From positions 1 to 10,425 of the forward strand of contig JAHAZL010000037.1 in NCBI GenBank assembly GCA_018384055.1: DNA of 10,425 nucleotides, given 5' to 3'. Made by a program: the position numbers and the translations under genes. Below the pieces are notes generated by a model, which worked only from the letters and a program-made list of their open reading frames with translations, searched no databases and was not told where the DNA came from. This DNA is from Treponema sp. (GTDB lineage: Bacteria; Spirochaetota; Spirochaetia; Treponematales; Treponemataceae). Of the stretch, positions 1 through 7,117 are shown piece by piece (the stretch's first letter is position 1; each line of letters begins with the position of its first letter).

Positions 1-48
1 ATACACTATACAAATTAACAGATCAATGTTTTAACAGGAGATATACAA

Positions 49-231
49 ATGAAATGTAGCAATTGTGGCGCAAGCCAAAGCGAGCAATCTTCATCGAAGC
101 CAAAATTCAATGCTGCCGCTTTTGCTATGGGCGATAAAAATGTGATTGCCGGTGATGTAGTCGGACATCAGGAAACTACTCATATCACAGGTAATGCAAC
201 TATCATCAAAAACGAAGGTCAGAGTAAATAG
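49..231 (+). CDS. Small zinc-ribbon-like protein, probably the 5' piece of a broken gene
   Basis: This ORF encodes 60 residues and starts at ATG with AGGAG at 36-40, eight bases upstream, so initiation is credible. The N-terminus reads MKCSNCGA, a single CxxC half of a zinc ribbon. A Ser/Lys-rich linker follows, then a Gly/Asp/Asn-rich stretch (about residues 28-55, containing GDKNVIAGDV and HITGNATI) that looks like short beta-turn repeats. A lone CxxC cannot make a four-cysteine zinc site. The matching second pair, CHVCG, lies just beyond the TAG stop in the same frame (241-252). The natural protein was therefore probably longer. The short product may still be made. No specific function can be assigned; a protein- or nucleic-acid-binding role would be a guess from the zinc knuckle. 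Confidence 0.5.
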   Translation: MKCSNCGASQSEQSSSKPKFNAAAFAMGDKNVIAGDVVGHQETTHITGNATIIKNEGQSK

Positions 232-778
232 ATTAAGCGCTGTCATGTATGCGGTAGTCTTGTGTTAATTACTGATGGGCGCATTGACCTTGAGGAGCGC
301 AAGAATCTTAATGCACTTCAGAAAAGGCGCTTTCTCTTTATCTTCCTTGCCTTGCTGCGAGCGGAAAAAGTGCCGAGGTACTTAAGATTATCGACGAGCT
401 TGGAGCTGATGTTTTGAGCTGCTACATTACGGCTATTGATATCTGTTTTTGTGCTTCCCGTAAAGAAACTGATTGAAACTGGTGAAGGTTGGGATGCCGG
501 AAGTTCAGTCTGCAAGATTCCAAATTATTTTTACAAATGCTATCGAAGTAAAGATATTGAAATTGAATTTAATGATTACTTACGTGCAGGTGATAGGTGT
601 CACAATTCATATCTGCTTGATAAAAATGGAAAGCAAAACTGGGAATGTAAAGGAAGAAGCTACCCGTTACCGTCTGGTACAACTTTCATGCGAAAATGTC
701 ACCGTAACGCCGGAAATGGCTGTGCGAAAAAAACCGCAGCGGCAAATGGAAGCCCAGCCCTCCGATAGAAGTTTTTGA
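232..778 (+). pseudogene. Frameshifted remainder of the zinc-ribbon gene
   Basis: Coding sense continues past the TAG at 229-231 but jumps frames. In the original frame, 232-321 encodes a second cysteine pair (KRCHVCG, cysteines at 241-243 and 250-252) and then an acidic/basic stretch ending near LNALQ. From about 321 the sensible reading moves to another frame: ALSLYLPCLAASGKS, then AEVLKIIDELGADVLSC, ending at TGA 474-476. Further on, one frame gives VQSARFQIIFTNAIEV (about 500-550). The next gives KDIEIEFNDYLRAGD (about 550-594), joined at an AAA run. A return to the former frame gives RLVQLSCENVTVTPEMAV up to TGA 776-778. This patchwork suggests one stop and several indels in a gene of roughly 240 codons. 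The first shift is well supported and the later ones are inference. Residual open frames here (436-768, 473-778) should not be taken as intact genes. Confidence 0.5.
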
Positions 779-890
779 CACCCAGATTTAATTTTGAAAA
801 ATTCCATAAAGATAAATTGAGATTTGTAGGACCAAGGCATAAAATGAGCTGAATCCGGGCGGTTTGCAGTGCATCATTCATTTTAAATGT

Positions 891-935
891 AAAATGGCTG
901 GTGGGTAGAAATAATCTCTAACCGCCAGCCATTTT
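891..935 (-). terminator. Hairpin terminator downstream of putP
   Basis: The arms AAAATGGCTGGTGGGTAGA and TCTAACCGCCAGCCATTTT pair over about 18 bp with two weak positions, around a short A/T-rich loop. The hairpin lies just after the putP stop in the direction of putP transcription, and the minus-strand sequence beyond it is T-rich. The near symmetry means it could also stop rightward transcripts from the left-end gene remnant. Confidence 0.7.
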
Positions 936-957
936 CCTTTGGATCTGCTGATTTTAT

Positions 958-2466
958 TTAGTCAGCCATATTCTTGTATTCGTCGAACTTTTCTTCAACG
1001 CCAGGCTTTGTCTTTGTAACAAGGCTTACGAGAACTGCAACAACGAGAGTTGCAATGAATCCCGGGAGAATTTCGTAGATGTCAAAGAGACCGCCGTGGA
1101 GGTTGTGCCATACAACAACTGTGATGAATCCTACGAGGAGACCTGCAGAAGCACCGTCAGCTGTACACTTCTTCCAGAAAAGTGCAAGGAAGATGATTGC
1201 GCCGAATGTTGCACCGAATCCTGCCCAAGCATAAGAAACAAGACCGAAGATAGAGTTGTTGTTTGGAAGGAGACAGAGTCCGAATGCAATGATTGCAACT
1301 GCAAATACAGTAATGCGGCTTACAAGGAGAACCTTCTTTTCATCAGCGTCCTTGTTGATCTTTGCCTTGTAAAGGTCAAGGGAAACTGTAGAAGCAACTG
1401 CAAGAAGCTGGCTGTCTGCTGTAGACATTGAAGCTGCAAGGATTGCACAGAGGAATATTCCTGCAACGAATGAAGGGAACATCTTGAGCATTGTTTCGCT
1501 GAATACTGTTTCGGCTGTTCCGTTATCAAGAAGGTTTGGAAGAAGGTAAACTGTACCGAGTGAACCGATTACGAATGCACCGATGTAAGCAACGATCATC
1601 CAGATGATGCCTACGCGGCGTGCTGTCTTGATTTCTTCATTAGAACGGATTCCCATGAAGCGAACGATGATGTGTGGCATACCAAAGTATCCGAGACACC
1701 ATGCGAATGCAGAGATTGCGCTTTTTGCACTGAAACTCTGGTTTGCCTCAAATACTTTCTGGAGGTCAGCATTGAATTCGCCTGAAAGAGCCTTTACGCT
1801 GAATGCCTTTGCAGAACTGATTGCTTCTGTTGGACCTCCGAGTGCGAAAATTGCAACTGTTCCTGCAATTACGAATGCGAAGAAAATCAATGCACCCTGA
1901 ACGAAGTCAGTTGTACAAACTGCGCGGTATCCACCGAGGATTGTGTATGAAAGGATTACGACAAGGCCGATAACCATGCCTACTGTATAGTTAAGGCCGA
2001 ATACTGAACGGAAAAGCTTGCCGCAGGCAACGATTCCTGATGCTGTATAAATGGTAAAGAAGAATACAATGAGGATAACGGAAATGATGTTGCAGCGTTC
2101 GCTCTTGAATCTGTTCTTGAAGAATCCAGGGATTGTGATTGAGTCACCGAAAGCGATCGAGCACTTGCGCAATGGCTTTGCAACGATGAGCCAGTTGAGG
2201 TATGTACCTACAATGAGGCCGATGGCCGTCCAGAAAGTTTCCTTCAATCCGCCGAGATAGCAGAGGCCAGGAAGACCCATCAAGAGCCATGCAGAAGAGT
2301 CTGATGCTTCTGCGCTGAGGGCTGTTACCCATGGACCGATTCCGCGTCCACCAAGGAAGAAGTCCTTTGCATTGTTTGTCTTCTTTGAGCTTCTGATTCC
2401 GATGTAAATCATGAAACCAAGATAGAGGGCAAATGCACAGATTTTACCGATTGTCTGTAAAGTCAT
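958..2466 (-). CDS. putP: Sodium/proline symporter PutP
   Basis: This is a cytoplasmic-membrane symporter of the solute:sodium symporter (SSS) family, LeuT fold, importing proline with Na+. The protein is polytopic along its whole length. The start used is ATG at 2464-2466, which has AGGTGG five bases upstream and gives 502 residues, the length of E. coli PutP. A GTG nine bases further upstream would lie inside that ribosome site. The segment GGRGIGPWVTALSAEASDSS closely follows the E. coli region. Asp56 and Ser58 match the Na+/proline residues Asp55 and Ser57, and MSTADSQLL (Met347-Ser348-Thr349) matches the Na+ ligands Ser340/Thr341. LVSYAWAGFGA and YEILPGF near the C-terminus are also conserved. 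The gene stands alone, transcribed away from the LacI-family gene, and closes with its own terminator. Proline is the likely substrate; another SSS substrate is less likely given the similarity. Confidence 0.93.
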   Translation of the reverse strand: MTLQTIGKICAFALYLGFMIYIGIRSSKKTNNAKDFFLGGRGIGPWVTALSAEASDSSAWLLMGLPGLCYLGGLKETFWTAIGLIVGTYLNWLIVAKPLRKCSIAFGDSITIPGFFKNRFKSERCNIISVILIVFFFTIYTASGIVACGKLFRSVFGLNYTVGMVIGLVVILSYTILGGYRAVCTTDFVQGALIFFAFVIAGTVAIFALGGPTEAISSAKAFSVKALSGEFNADLQKVFEANQSFSAKSAISAFAWCLGYFGMPHIIVRFMGIRSNEEIKTARRVGIIWMIVAYIGAFVIGSLGTVYLLPNLLDNGTAETVFSETMLKMFPSFVAGIFLCAILAASMSTADSQLLAVASTVSLDLYKAKINKDADEKKVLLVSRITVFAVAIIAFGLCLLPNNNSIFGLVSYAWAGFGATFGAIIFLALFWKKCTADGASAGLLVGFITVVVWHNLHGGLFDIYEILPGFIATLVVAVLVSLVTKTKPGVEEKFDEYKNMAD

Positions 2467-2550
2467 TTCTACCACCTGAAACTTAAAAAATATTTAATTT
2501 ATTTTAGTGTAAATAAAGTTTTTATTCTATGTAAAAAAAAGCGAATTTTC

Positions 2551-2579
2551 TTGAAAGATGAAACAAAGTGTGATAATAT
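2551..2579 (+). promoter_or_regulatory. Predicted sigma-70 promoter of the LacI-family gene
   Basis: TTGAAA at 2551-2556 and TAATAT at 2574-2579 are separated by 17 bp. This is a good match to a housekeeping promoter and would place the transcript start near 2585-2587, about 30 bases before the proposed TTG start codon and inside the palindromic operator. Confidence 0.6.
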
Positions 2580-2580
2580 T

Positions 2581-2590
2581 GAAACGTTTC
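2581..2590. promoter_or_regulatory. Palindromic LacI-family operator
   Basis: GAAACGTTTC is a perfect 10-bp palindrome with the central CG typical of operators bound by LacI/GalR-family dimers. It is followed by CAA and preceded by TT, which partly extends the symmetry. It lies directly after the -10 element, over the likely transcription start, and just upstream of a LacI-family gene, so autorepression is the simplest reading. It also lies in the spacer shared with the divergent putP gene, whose control could be affected. Confidence 0.65.
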
Positions 2591-2614
2591 CAATTATATG
2601 CACGGAGGAAGACC

Positions 2615-3619
2615 TTGACCATAAAAGACATTGCAAAAGAATCTGGCTGCGCAGTTGGAACTGTTTCCCGTGTATTAAACAATCAGGAATATGTAAGCGA
2701 AAAGACCCGTGCCAAGGTGATGGAAGTTGTAAACAAGTACAATTTTGTCCTTAATACTAATGCAAAGGCTCTAAAGGCACGCGGAACCAAGACAATCCTG
2801 ATTCTTGTAAAGGGGACTTCCAACATTCTTTTAAACAGTCTTCTTGAAACTGTTCAGAAAAACATGGAAAACCTTCCATATACATCAAAGGTTATTGTTC
2901 TTGATGAATACGACAATGAAACCGTTGAAGCCGAGAAGGAACTTAGGGAAAACAAGCCCATGGGAATCATTTTCCTTGGAGGAAACCCTGAACGTAACAG
3001 AGAAGTTTTTCCACGCATCAAATGTCCATGCGTCCTCATTACAACAAAGGCTGATACGGAAGAATATGAAAACCTTTCAAGCGTAAGTACGGACAGTTTG
3101 GAAGCTTCCGCTATGGTTGCCCGTCATCTTGTGGAAAAAGGCCACAGGAACATCGGCGTAATCGGTGGAGACCTTGTTTCTTCAGCTACATCAAGAAGAC
3201 GTTTTGCTGGCTTTACCCAGGGACTTGAAGCATGTGGAATTTCCTTTGATAAAGAAAAAGCATACGCAACTTCAAAGTATTCCCTTGAAGGGGGTGCAAA
3301 GGCTGCGGAAGAACTGCTAGAGAAGTATGAAGGCATGACGGCGATTTTTGCCATGTCCGACATGCAGGCCATGGGTGCTTGCCGAAAGATTAGGGACATG
3401 GGATACAGAATTCCTGAAGACATTTCTGTTGTAGGATTCGACGGTCTTCCAATAACACAGTTCTACTGCCCGAAGATTACGACTGTCAGGCAGAATGAAG
3501 AAGAACTTGCGGTACAGGGCCTTAGAATCCTTGTTGATGCAATAGAAAACAAAACGGGTGCAATACATAAAAACATCCCCTTTGAATTCATTGAAGGCGA
3601 AAGTGTAAAGAAAATATAG
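2615..3619 (+). CDS. LacI-family transcriptional regulator (probable maltodextrin-operon repressor)
   Basis: This is a DNA-binding repressor of the LacI/GalR family, 334 residues, the usual family length. Residues 2-25 form the helix-turn-helix (TIKDIAKESGCAVGTVSRVL), residues about 48-58 the hinge region (NAKALKARG), and the rest a periplasmic-binding-protein-like sugar sensor ending with VVGFDGLPITQF. The start chosen is TTG at 2615-2617 because GGAGGA (2604-2609) sits five bases upstream and the family N-terminus begins here. The frame stays open to an ATG at 2558, but that start would place the promoter -10 and the operator inside the coding region. malQ follows 24 bp after the stop, so the two are probably co-transcribed and the effector is probably maltose or a maltodextrin. 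The effector itself is inferred from context only. Confidence 0.9.
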   Translation: MTIKDIAKESGCAVGTVSRVLNNQEYVSEKTRAKVMEVVNKYNFVLNTNAKALKARGTKTILILVKGTSNILLNSLLETVQKNMENLPYTSKVIVLDEYDNETVEAEKELRENKPMGIIFLGGNPERNREVFPRIKCPCVLITTKADTEEYENLSSVSTDSLEASAMVARHLVEKGHRNIGVIGGDLVSSATSRRRFAGFTQGLEACGISFDKEKAYATSKYSLEGGAKAAEELLEKYEGMTAIFAMSDMQAMGACRKIRDMGYRIPEDISVVGFDGLPITQFYCPKITTVRQNEEELAVQGLRILVDAIENKTGAIHKNIPFEFIEGESVKKI

Positions 3620-3643
3620 ATGCTGAAATATACGGAGTAGATT

Positions 3644-5131
3644 ATGCTGAATAAAAGAGCAAACGGAGTGCTGATGCACATTTCATCGCTTCCTGGAAAA
3701 ACAGGAATCGGAACTATGGGTAGGGAAGCCTACGAATTCGTTGACTGGCTTAAGAAGGCAAAGCAGTCTTACTGGCAGATTCTTCCTATCTGTCCTACAA
3801 GTTACGGTGACAGCCCATACCAGAGCTTTTCGACATTTGCCGGAAACCCATACTTCATTGACTTTGATACCCTTGCAGAACAGGGGTACCTTGCCAAGTC
3901 AGACTACGAAAACATAAAGTGGGGCGGCCATGAAAACTATGTTGACTACGGAACACTCTATGTTGAACGACACAAGGTTTTTGCAAAGCTTCATGAAAAT
4001 TTCAAGAAGAACATTCCTTCGGACTTCGGAGATTTCATAAAGGCCAACGACTGGCTTGAAGACTATTCCCTTTTCATGGCAATCAAGGATGCACACGGCG
4101 GCGTAGCATTCAGCGAGTGGGAAGAAAACATCCGCAAGCGCGAGAGCGTAACTTTGGAAAGCTGGCGCGGAAAGTGTGCCGACAGAATGGAGTACTACAA
4201 GATGCTCCAGTATTTCTTCTTTAAGCAGTGGTTTGCCCTTAAGGATTACGCAAACAAAAACGGAATCCAGATTATCGGTGACATTCCTATCTATGTTGCC
4301 GCAGACAGTGCTGATGTATGGTCAAATCCAGACCAGTTCATGCTTGACAAGAACCTTGTTCCTGTAGAAATTGCAGGATGCCCTCCAGACTGTTTCAGTG
4401 CAGACGGACAGCTTTGGGGAAACCCTGTCTACAACTGGGAATACCAGAAGGGAACAGGCTATGCATGGTGGAAGAAGCGCCTTGAAAAATCCCTCAAGAT
4501 TTACGACGTTCTCCGCATCGACCATTTCCGCGGATTCGATTCATTCTATTGCATTCCTTACGGAGCAAAGGATGCCAAGATTGGCCAGTGGAGGCAGGGT
4601 CCGGGAATGGATCTTTTCAATGCCCTCAAGGCACAGTTTGGCGACATGCCTATCATTGCGGAAGACCTTGGATTCCTTACTGACAGCGTAAGGCAGCTTT
4701 TGAAGGATTCAGGATTTCCTGGAATGAAGGTCCTTCAGTTTGCATTCGACAGCCGCGAAGAAAGCGACTACATTCCATATCACTACACTGCAAATTCCAT
4801 CGTCTACACGGGTACCCACGACAACGACACCATCATGGGCTGGTGTGAAACTGCAGCTCCAAAAGATGTTGAAAGCGCAAGGGAATACCTTCGTGCAGGG
4901 GACAATGCAAGCCTCGTAAAGGAAATGATGATAGCCGGAATGGCAAGCGTTTCAAACACTTGCATTGTATGCATGCAGGATCTTGCAGGACTTGGAAAGG
5001 AAGCAAGAATGAACATTCCGTCAACTGTTGGAAACAACTGGAAGTGGCGTTTCACTAAGGAAATGTTCACTGAGGAAGCAAATGAATTCCTTGGCTATTA
5101 CACATACCTCTATGGCCGTGCGGCAAAGTAG
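3644..5131 (+). CDS. malQ: 4-alpha-glucanotransferase (amylomaltase), GH77
   Basis: This cytoplasmic disproportionating enzyme of maltodextrin and glycogen metabolism transfers alpha-1,4-glucan segments between chains and releases glucose. It has 495 residues, matching the compact Thermus-type amylomaltase (about 500) and not the longer E. coli MalQ (about 690). All catalytic residues are in place: nucleophile Asp293 in RIDHFRGF, acid/base Glu340 in IIAEDLG, and transition-state Asp393 in GTHDNDT. The N-terminus RANGVLMHISSLPGKTGIG and the motif SYGDSPYQSFSTFAGNPYFID are also typical of GH77. ATG is preceded by CGGAG at 3633-3637, six bases upstream. It lies directly behind the LacI-family gene with no terminator between them, indicating an operon. 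No maltose transporter is seen nearby, so the substrate may come from stored glycogen or from transporters elsewhere. Confidence 0.96.
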   Translation: MLNKRANGVLMHISSLPGKTGIGTMGREAYEFVDWLKKAKQSYWQILPICPTSYGDSPYQSFSTFAGNPYFIDFDTLAEQGYLAKSDYENIKWGGHENYVDYGTLYVERHKVFAKLHENFKKNIPSDFGDFIKANDWLEDYSLFMAIKDAHGGVAFSEWEENIRKRESVTLESWRGKCADRMEYYKMLQYFFFKQWFALKDYANKNGIQIIGDIPIYVAADSADVWSNPDQFMLDKNLVPVEIAGCPPDCFSADGQLWGNPVYNWEYQKGTGYAWWKKRLEKSLKIYDVLRIDHFRGFDSFYCIPYGAKDAKIGQWRQGPGMDLFNALKAQFGDMPIIAEDLGFLTDSVRQLLKDSGFPGMKVLQFAFDSREESDYIPYHYTANSIVYTGTHDNDTIMGWCETAAPKDVESAREYLRAGDNASLVKEMMIAGMASVSNTCIVCMQDLAGLGKEARMNIPSTVGNNWKWRFTKEMFTEEANEFLGYYTYLYGRAAK

Positions 5132-5149
5132 GTTTCACCATTGATGAGT

Positions 5150-5279
5150 GGATTGCTTCGTCGCAGGCTCCTCTCAATGACGGCGCAACGGCGGCGGATT
5201 AGGCTTGCCATTGCACTGACAGTGTCTACGCCATTGCAGTGACAGCTCCTATGTCATTGCGAACGCAGTGAAGCAATCC
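5150..5279. repeat. Composite intergenic repeat: inverted arms around a 23-bp tandem
   Basis: The outer arms begin GGATTGCTTC (5150-5159) and end GAAGCAATCC (5270-5279). Extended, 5150-5181 and 5253-5279 are imperfect reverse complements, each containing CAATGAC or GTCATTG at its inner end. Inside, three copies with a 23-bp period start at 5207, 5230 and 5253 (GCCATTGCACTGACAG, GCCATTGCAGTGACAG, GTCATTGCGAACGCAG). The motif TCATTGCGA...GAAGCAATCC resembles a dispersed intergenic repeat found in many bacterial genomes; that link is from general knowledge. A T-run at 5290-5297 follows, so the structure may also help end malQ transcripts. Confidence 0.75.
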
Positions 5280-5289
5280 ATGCCCTCAC

Positions 5290-5318
5290 TTTTTTTAAAA
5301 TCAATTATTTCCTATAAT
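5290..5318 (+). promoter_or_regulatory. Predicted promoter of the cation symporter gene
   Basis: TATAAT, a perfect -10 box, lies at 5313-5318, with a T-rich and weak -35 region (TTTTTT around 5290-5296) 16-17 bp upstream. The transcript would start near 5325, leaving a leader of about 24 bases that contains the ribosome site AGGAAA at 5338-5343. Confidence 0.5.
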
Positions 5319-5348
5319 ATGCCGAAAATAAAGACATAGGAAATTATT

Positions 5349-6569
5349 ATGACAAAACAGGTTAAACAGGTTATTTTCTGGGTCGGCGCCCTCATTATGG
5401 GTGCCATTCTTGGGGCACTGCATGTTGGTGCGGTAGACAATGTTTGTGACTTCGTTGCAACAGTATTTACAAGACTTTTCAAGTTCACGGCAGTTCCAGC
5501 CATCGCAGTTTCAGTTCTTACAACCCTTGCTACTCTTGGAAGCAACAAGGAGACTGCAAGAATTTTCAGAAGAACAATCATGTACACTTTGCTTACAACA
5601 GTTGCAGCTTCTACAATTGCGGCAATCTTGTTCTTCATCATCAAGCCTGAAGTTCTTTCGTCGGCAGCTTACGAAGGAACCGCAGCGGCAGAAAAAGTTC
5701 AGAGCATGAGTTCTTCTTCTTTCCTCAGCTACTTCACAAGTGCAATTCCAGACAACATCATCTATCCGTTTGTATCCGGCAATGTTCTTTCTATTCTTAT
5801 AGTTTCTTTTGCATTCGGTTTTGCAATTTCCGGAATGCCTGAATCAGAAAAAAAGACTTCTATCCTTAATGTTGTTCTTGGCTTCCAGGAACTTGTTTTC
5901 AAGATCATCGGATGGATCATCACAATCCTTCCAATCGGTATCATCGCTTTTACAGCCCAGCTTGTTAAGGAAATGAGAGCCGACATAGCAATGGAATCAA
6001 TCGGAAAATATACGGCTGTTGTTCTCAGCGGCAACCTCATTCAGTTCTTCATTGTTCTTTCGCTTTTCCTTCTTGCACGCGGCCTCAATCCTGTAAAGCA
6101 TTTCAAGAACATGATTCCTGCAATTCTTACGGCACTCTTTACAAAGTCTTCGGCTGCAACACTTCCTGTTACAATGGACTGTGCAGAAAACCGCGTTAAG
6201 TGCGACAAAAAATTTACACGCTTTATCCTTCCAATGTGTACGACAATCAACATGAACGGTTGTGCAGCCTTCATCCTCGTTACATCACTTTTCGTAATGA
6301 AGAACGGCGGCGTTGACCTCAACATCTTTACAGTTATTGCATGGATTTTGATTTCAGTTATCAGTGCAGTTGGAAATGCCGGAGTTCCAATGGGATGCTT
6401 CTTCCTTACACTTTCACTCATGGCAGGCAAGGGAATGCCAATCGGCGTTATGGGCGTTATCCTTCCAATCTATGCAGTAATCGACATGATCGAAACAGCA
6501 GTAAACATCTACTCTGACTCTTGCGTGTGTGCAATGACAAACAAAGACCTTAAGGATCTTGCAGACTAA
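5349..6569 (+). CDS. Dicarboxylate/amino acid:cation symporter (glutamate-transporter fold)
   Basis: This is a membrane transporter of the DAACS/SDF family (GltP, DctA, SstT, GltPh relatives) that imports a small anionic or amino-acid substrate with Na+ or H+. It has 406 residues and is hydrophobic throughout. The first helical hairpin motif TKSSAATLPVTM, the TM7 motif TINMNGCA, the second hairpin AGVPMGCFF and the TM8 motif DMIETAVNIYSD appear in the family order. The start ATG has AGGAAA five bases upstream. Two positions differ from GltPh: the TM7 NMDG aspartate is Asn303, and the TM8 arginine that binds an acidic side chain is Glu382. Asp379, Asn386 and Asp390 of TM8 remain. An acidic substrate such as glutamate or aspartate is therefore doubtful, and a neutral or basic amino acid fits better. 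It is a single-gene unit with its own promoter and terminator. Confidence 0.88.
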   Translation: MTKQVKQVIFWVGALIMGAILGALHVGAVDNVCDFVATVFTRLFKFTAVPAIAVSVLTTLATLGSNKETARIFRRTIMYTLLTTVAASTIAAILFFIIKPEVLSSAAYEGTAAAEKVQSMSSSSFLSYFTSAIPDNIIYPFVSGNVLSILIVSFAFGFAISGMPESEKKTSILNVVLGFQELVFKIIGWIITILPIGIIAFTAQLVKEMRADIAMESIGKYTAVVLSGNLIQFFIVLSLFLLARGLNPVKHFKNMIPAILTALFTKSSAATLPVTMDCAENRVKCDKKFTRFILPMCTTINMNGCAAFILVTSLFVMKNGGVDLNIFTVIAWILISVISAVGNAGVPMGCFFLTLSLMAGKGMPIGVMGVILPIYAVIDMIETAVNIYSDSCVCAMTNKDLKDLAD

Positions 6570-6584
6570 AAATTAAAGTCCGAC

Positions 6585-6629
6585 AAAAGAAAAGGCTGTC
6601 TTGGAAAATCCAGGACAGCCTTTTCTTTT
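6585..6629. terminator. Strong rho-independent terminator, probably bidirectional
   Basis: Two 21-base arms (6585-6605 and 6609-6629) pair across a three-base loop with one wobble position. The core is GGCTGTC paired with GACAGCC, flanked by A4GA4 on the left and T4CT4 on the right. It starts 16 bases after the symporter stop. The A-rich left flank becomes a U-tract on the other strand, so it can also stop leftward transcripts from the H1-like gene. Confidence 0.9.
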
Positions 6630-6657
6630 AAATCATTGGTCAAACCCGACAATGACA

Positions 6658-6682
6658 CAAGGGGCTTTAGTAAGGCCCTTTG
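6658..6682 (-). terminator. Small hairpin after the H1-like gene
   Basis: CAAGGGGC (6658-6665) and GGCCCTTTG (6674-6682) pair over about eight base pairs with one wobble, seven bases beyond the stop codon of the leftward H1-like gene. No strong U-tract follows on the minus strand. It may therefore be a weak terminator or a 3' stabiliser, with the stronger hairpin at 6585-6629 as back-up. Confidence 0.45.
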
Positions 6683-6688
6683 AACTAA

Positions 6689-7117
6689 TTACTTGGATGC
6701 CTTTGCAGCTTTAGTTGCAGCAGGTTTTGCCTTGGCAGGAGCTTTAGCCTTTGCTTTGGCGGTAAGCTTAGCAGGTGCTTTTACTGGTGTTTTAGCGGCA
6801 GTTTCAAGTTTCTTCTGGAGCCTTGCAACTTCCCTTGCCAATGCCTTGTTCTGTGCCTGAAGAGTCTTGAGCTCAGTCTTGAGTTCTTTCTTTTCAGAAG
6901 TCAGCTTTGCAATTTTTTCATCCTTTGCAGAAATCTCGTTGTTCTTCTTTGTAATCCACTGCTTGTGGGCAGCAGAAGAAGTTGACTTGTCCAGCATTTC
7001 CTGCTGTTCTGCAATCTTGTTCTTTCTTCTTGTGTCTACAGCTTTCTGAGCAGGAGTTTTTTCAACTGCCTTTTCTTTTTTTTCTGCGACAACAGTCTTG
7101 CAACATGATTTAGCCAT
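6689..7117 (-). CDS. H1-like lysine/alanine-rich coiled-coil protein
   Basis: This small, very basic protein has 142 residues. The start is ATG at 7115-7117, with TGGAGG nine bases upstream. The open frame extends to 7168, but that earlier start lacks a ribosome site. Three parts are visible: an N-terminal basic segment beginning MAKSCCKTVV with a cysteine pair; a charged central coiled coil (about residues 55-105, with leucines in heptad-like spacing, e.g. LTSEKKELKTELKTLQAQ); and a Pro/Ala/Lys tail (about residues 108-142) made of PAKA/KAKA-type repeats. The tail resembles bacterial histone H1-like proteins such as chlamydial Hc1/Hc2 and the AlgP tail, so binding to DNA or another polyanion in the nucleoid is likely. 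That is inference from composition; such tails are low-complexity and do not prove homology. The gene is flanked downstream by terminators and has its own promoter. Confidence 0.75.
   Translation of the reverse strand: MAKSCCKTVVAEKKEKAVEKTPAQKAVDTRRKNKIAEQQEMLDKSTSSAAHKQWITKKNNEISAKDEKIAKLTSEKKELKTELKTLQAQNKALAREVARLQKKLETAAKTPVKAPAKLTAKAKAKAPAKAKPAATKAAKASK

Noticed and set aside
436..768. 110-codon plus-strand ORF and its overlapping neighbour at 473-778
   Set aside because: Coding-like sequence alternates between the two frames, so neither alone looks like an intact protein. Both were treated as parts of the decayed gene.
779..890. Short spacer between the gene remnant and the putP terminator
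   Set aside because: It was checked for tRNA-like folds, promoters and small ORFs; nothing convincing was seen.
1096..1431. Cysteine-rich plus-strand frame opposite putP
   Set aside because: The many cysteines come from reverse-complemented alanine/serine codons of putP. There is no supporting start site, and putP is well conserved on the other strand.
2467..2475. GTG start of putP nine bases upstream
   Set aside because: The GTG lies within the AGGTGG ribosome site that serves the ATG at 2466, and the ATG gives the usual family length.
2558..2614. N-terminal extension of the LacI-family gene to an ATG at 2558
   Set aside because: It would include the -10 box and operator, and add residues absent from the family. 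TTG at 2615 has a well-spaced GGAGGA.
3124..3679. Minus-strand frames opposite the LacI-family gene and malQ start
   Set aside because: They are shadows of strongly supported plus-strand genes, with no motifs and no promoter.
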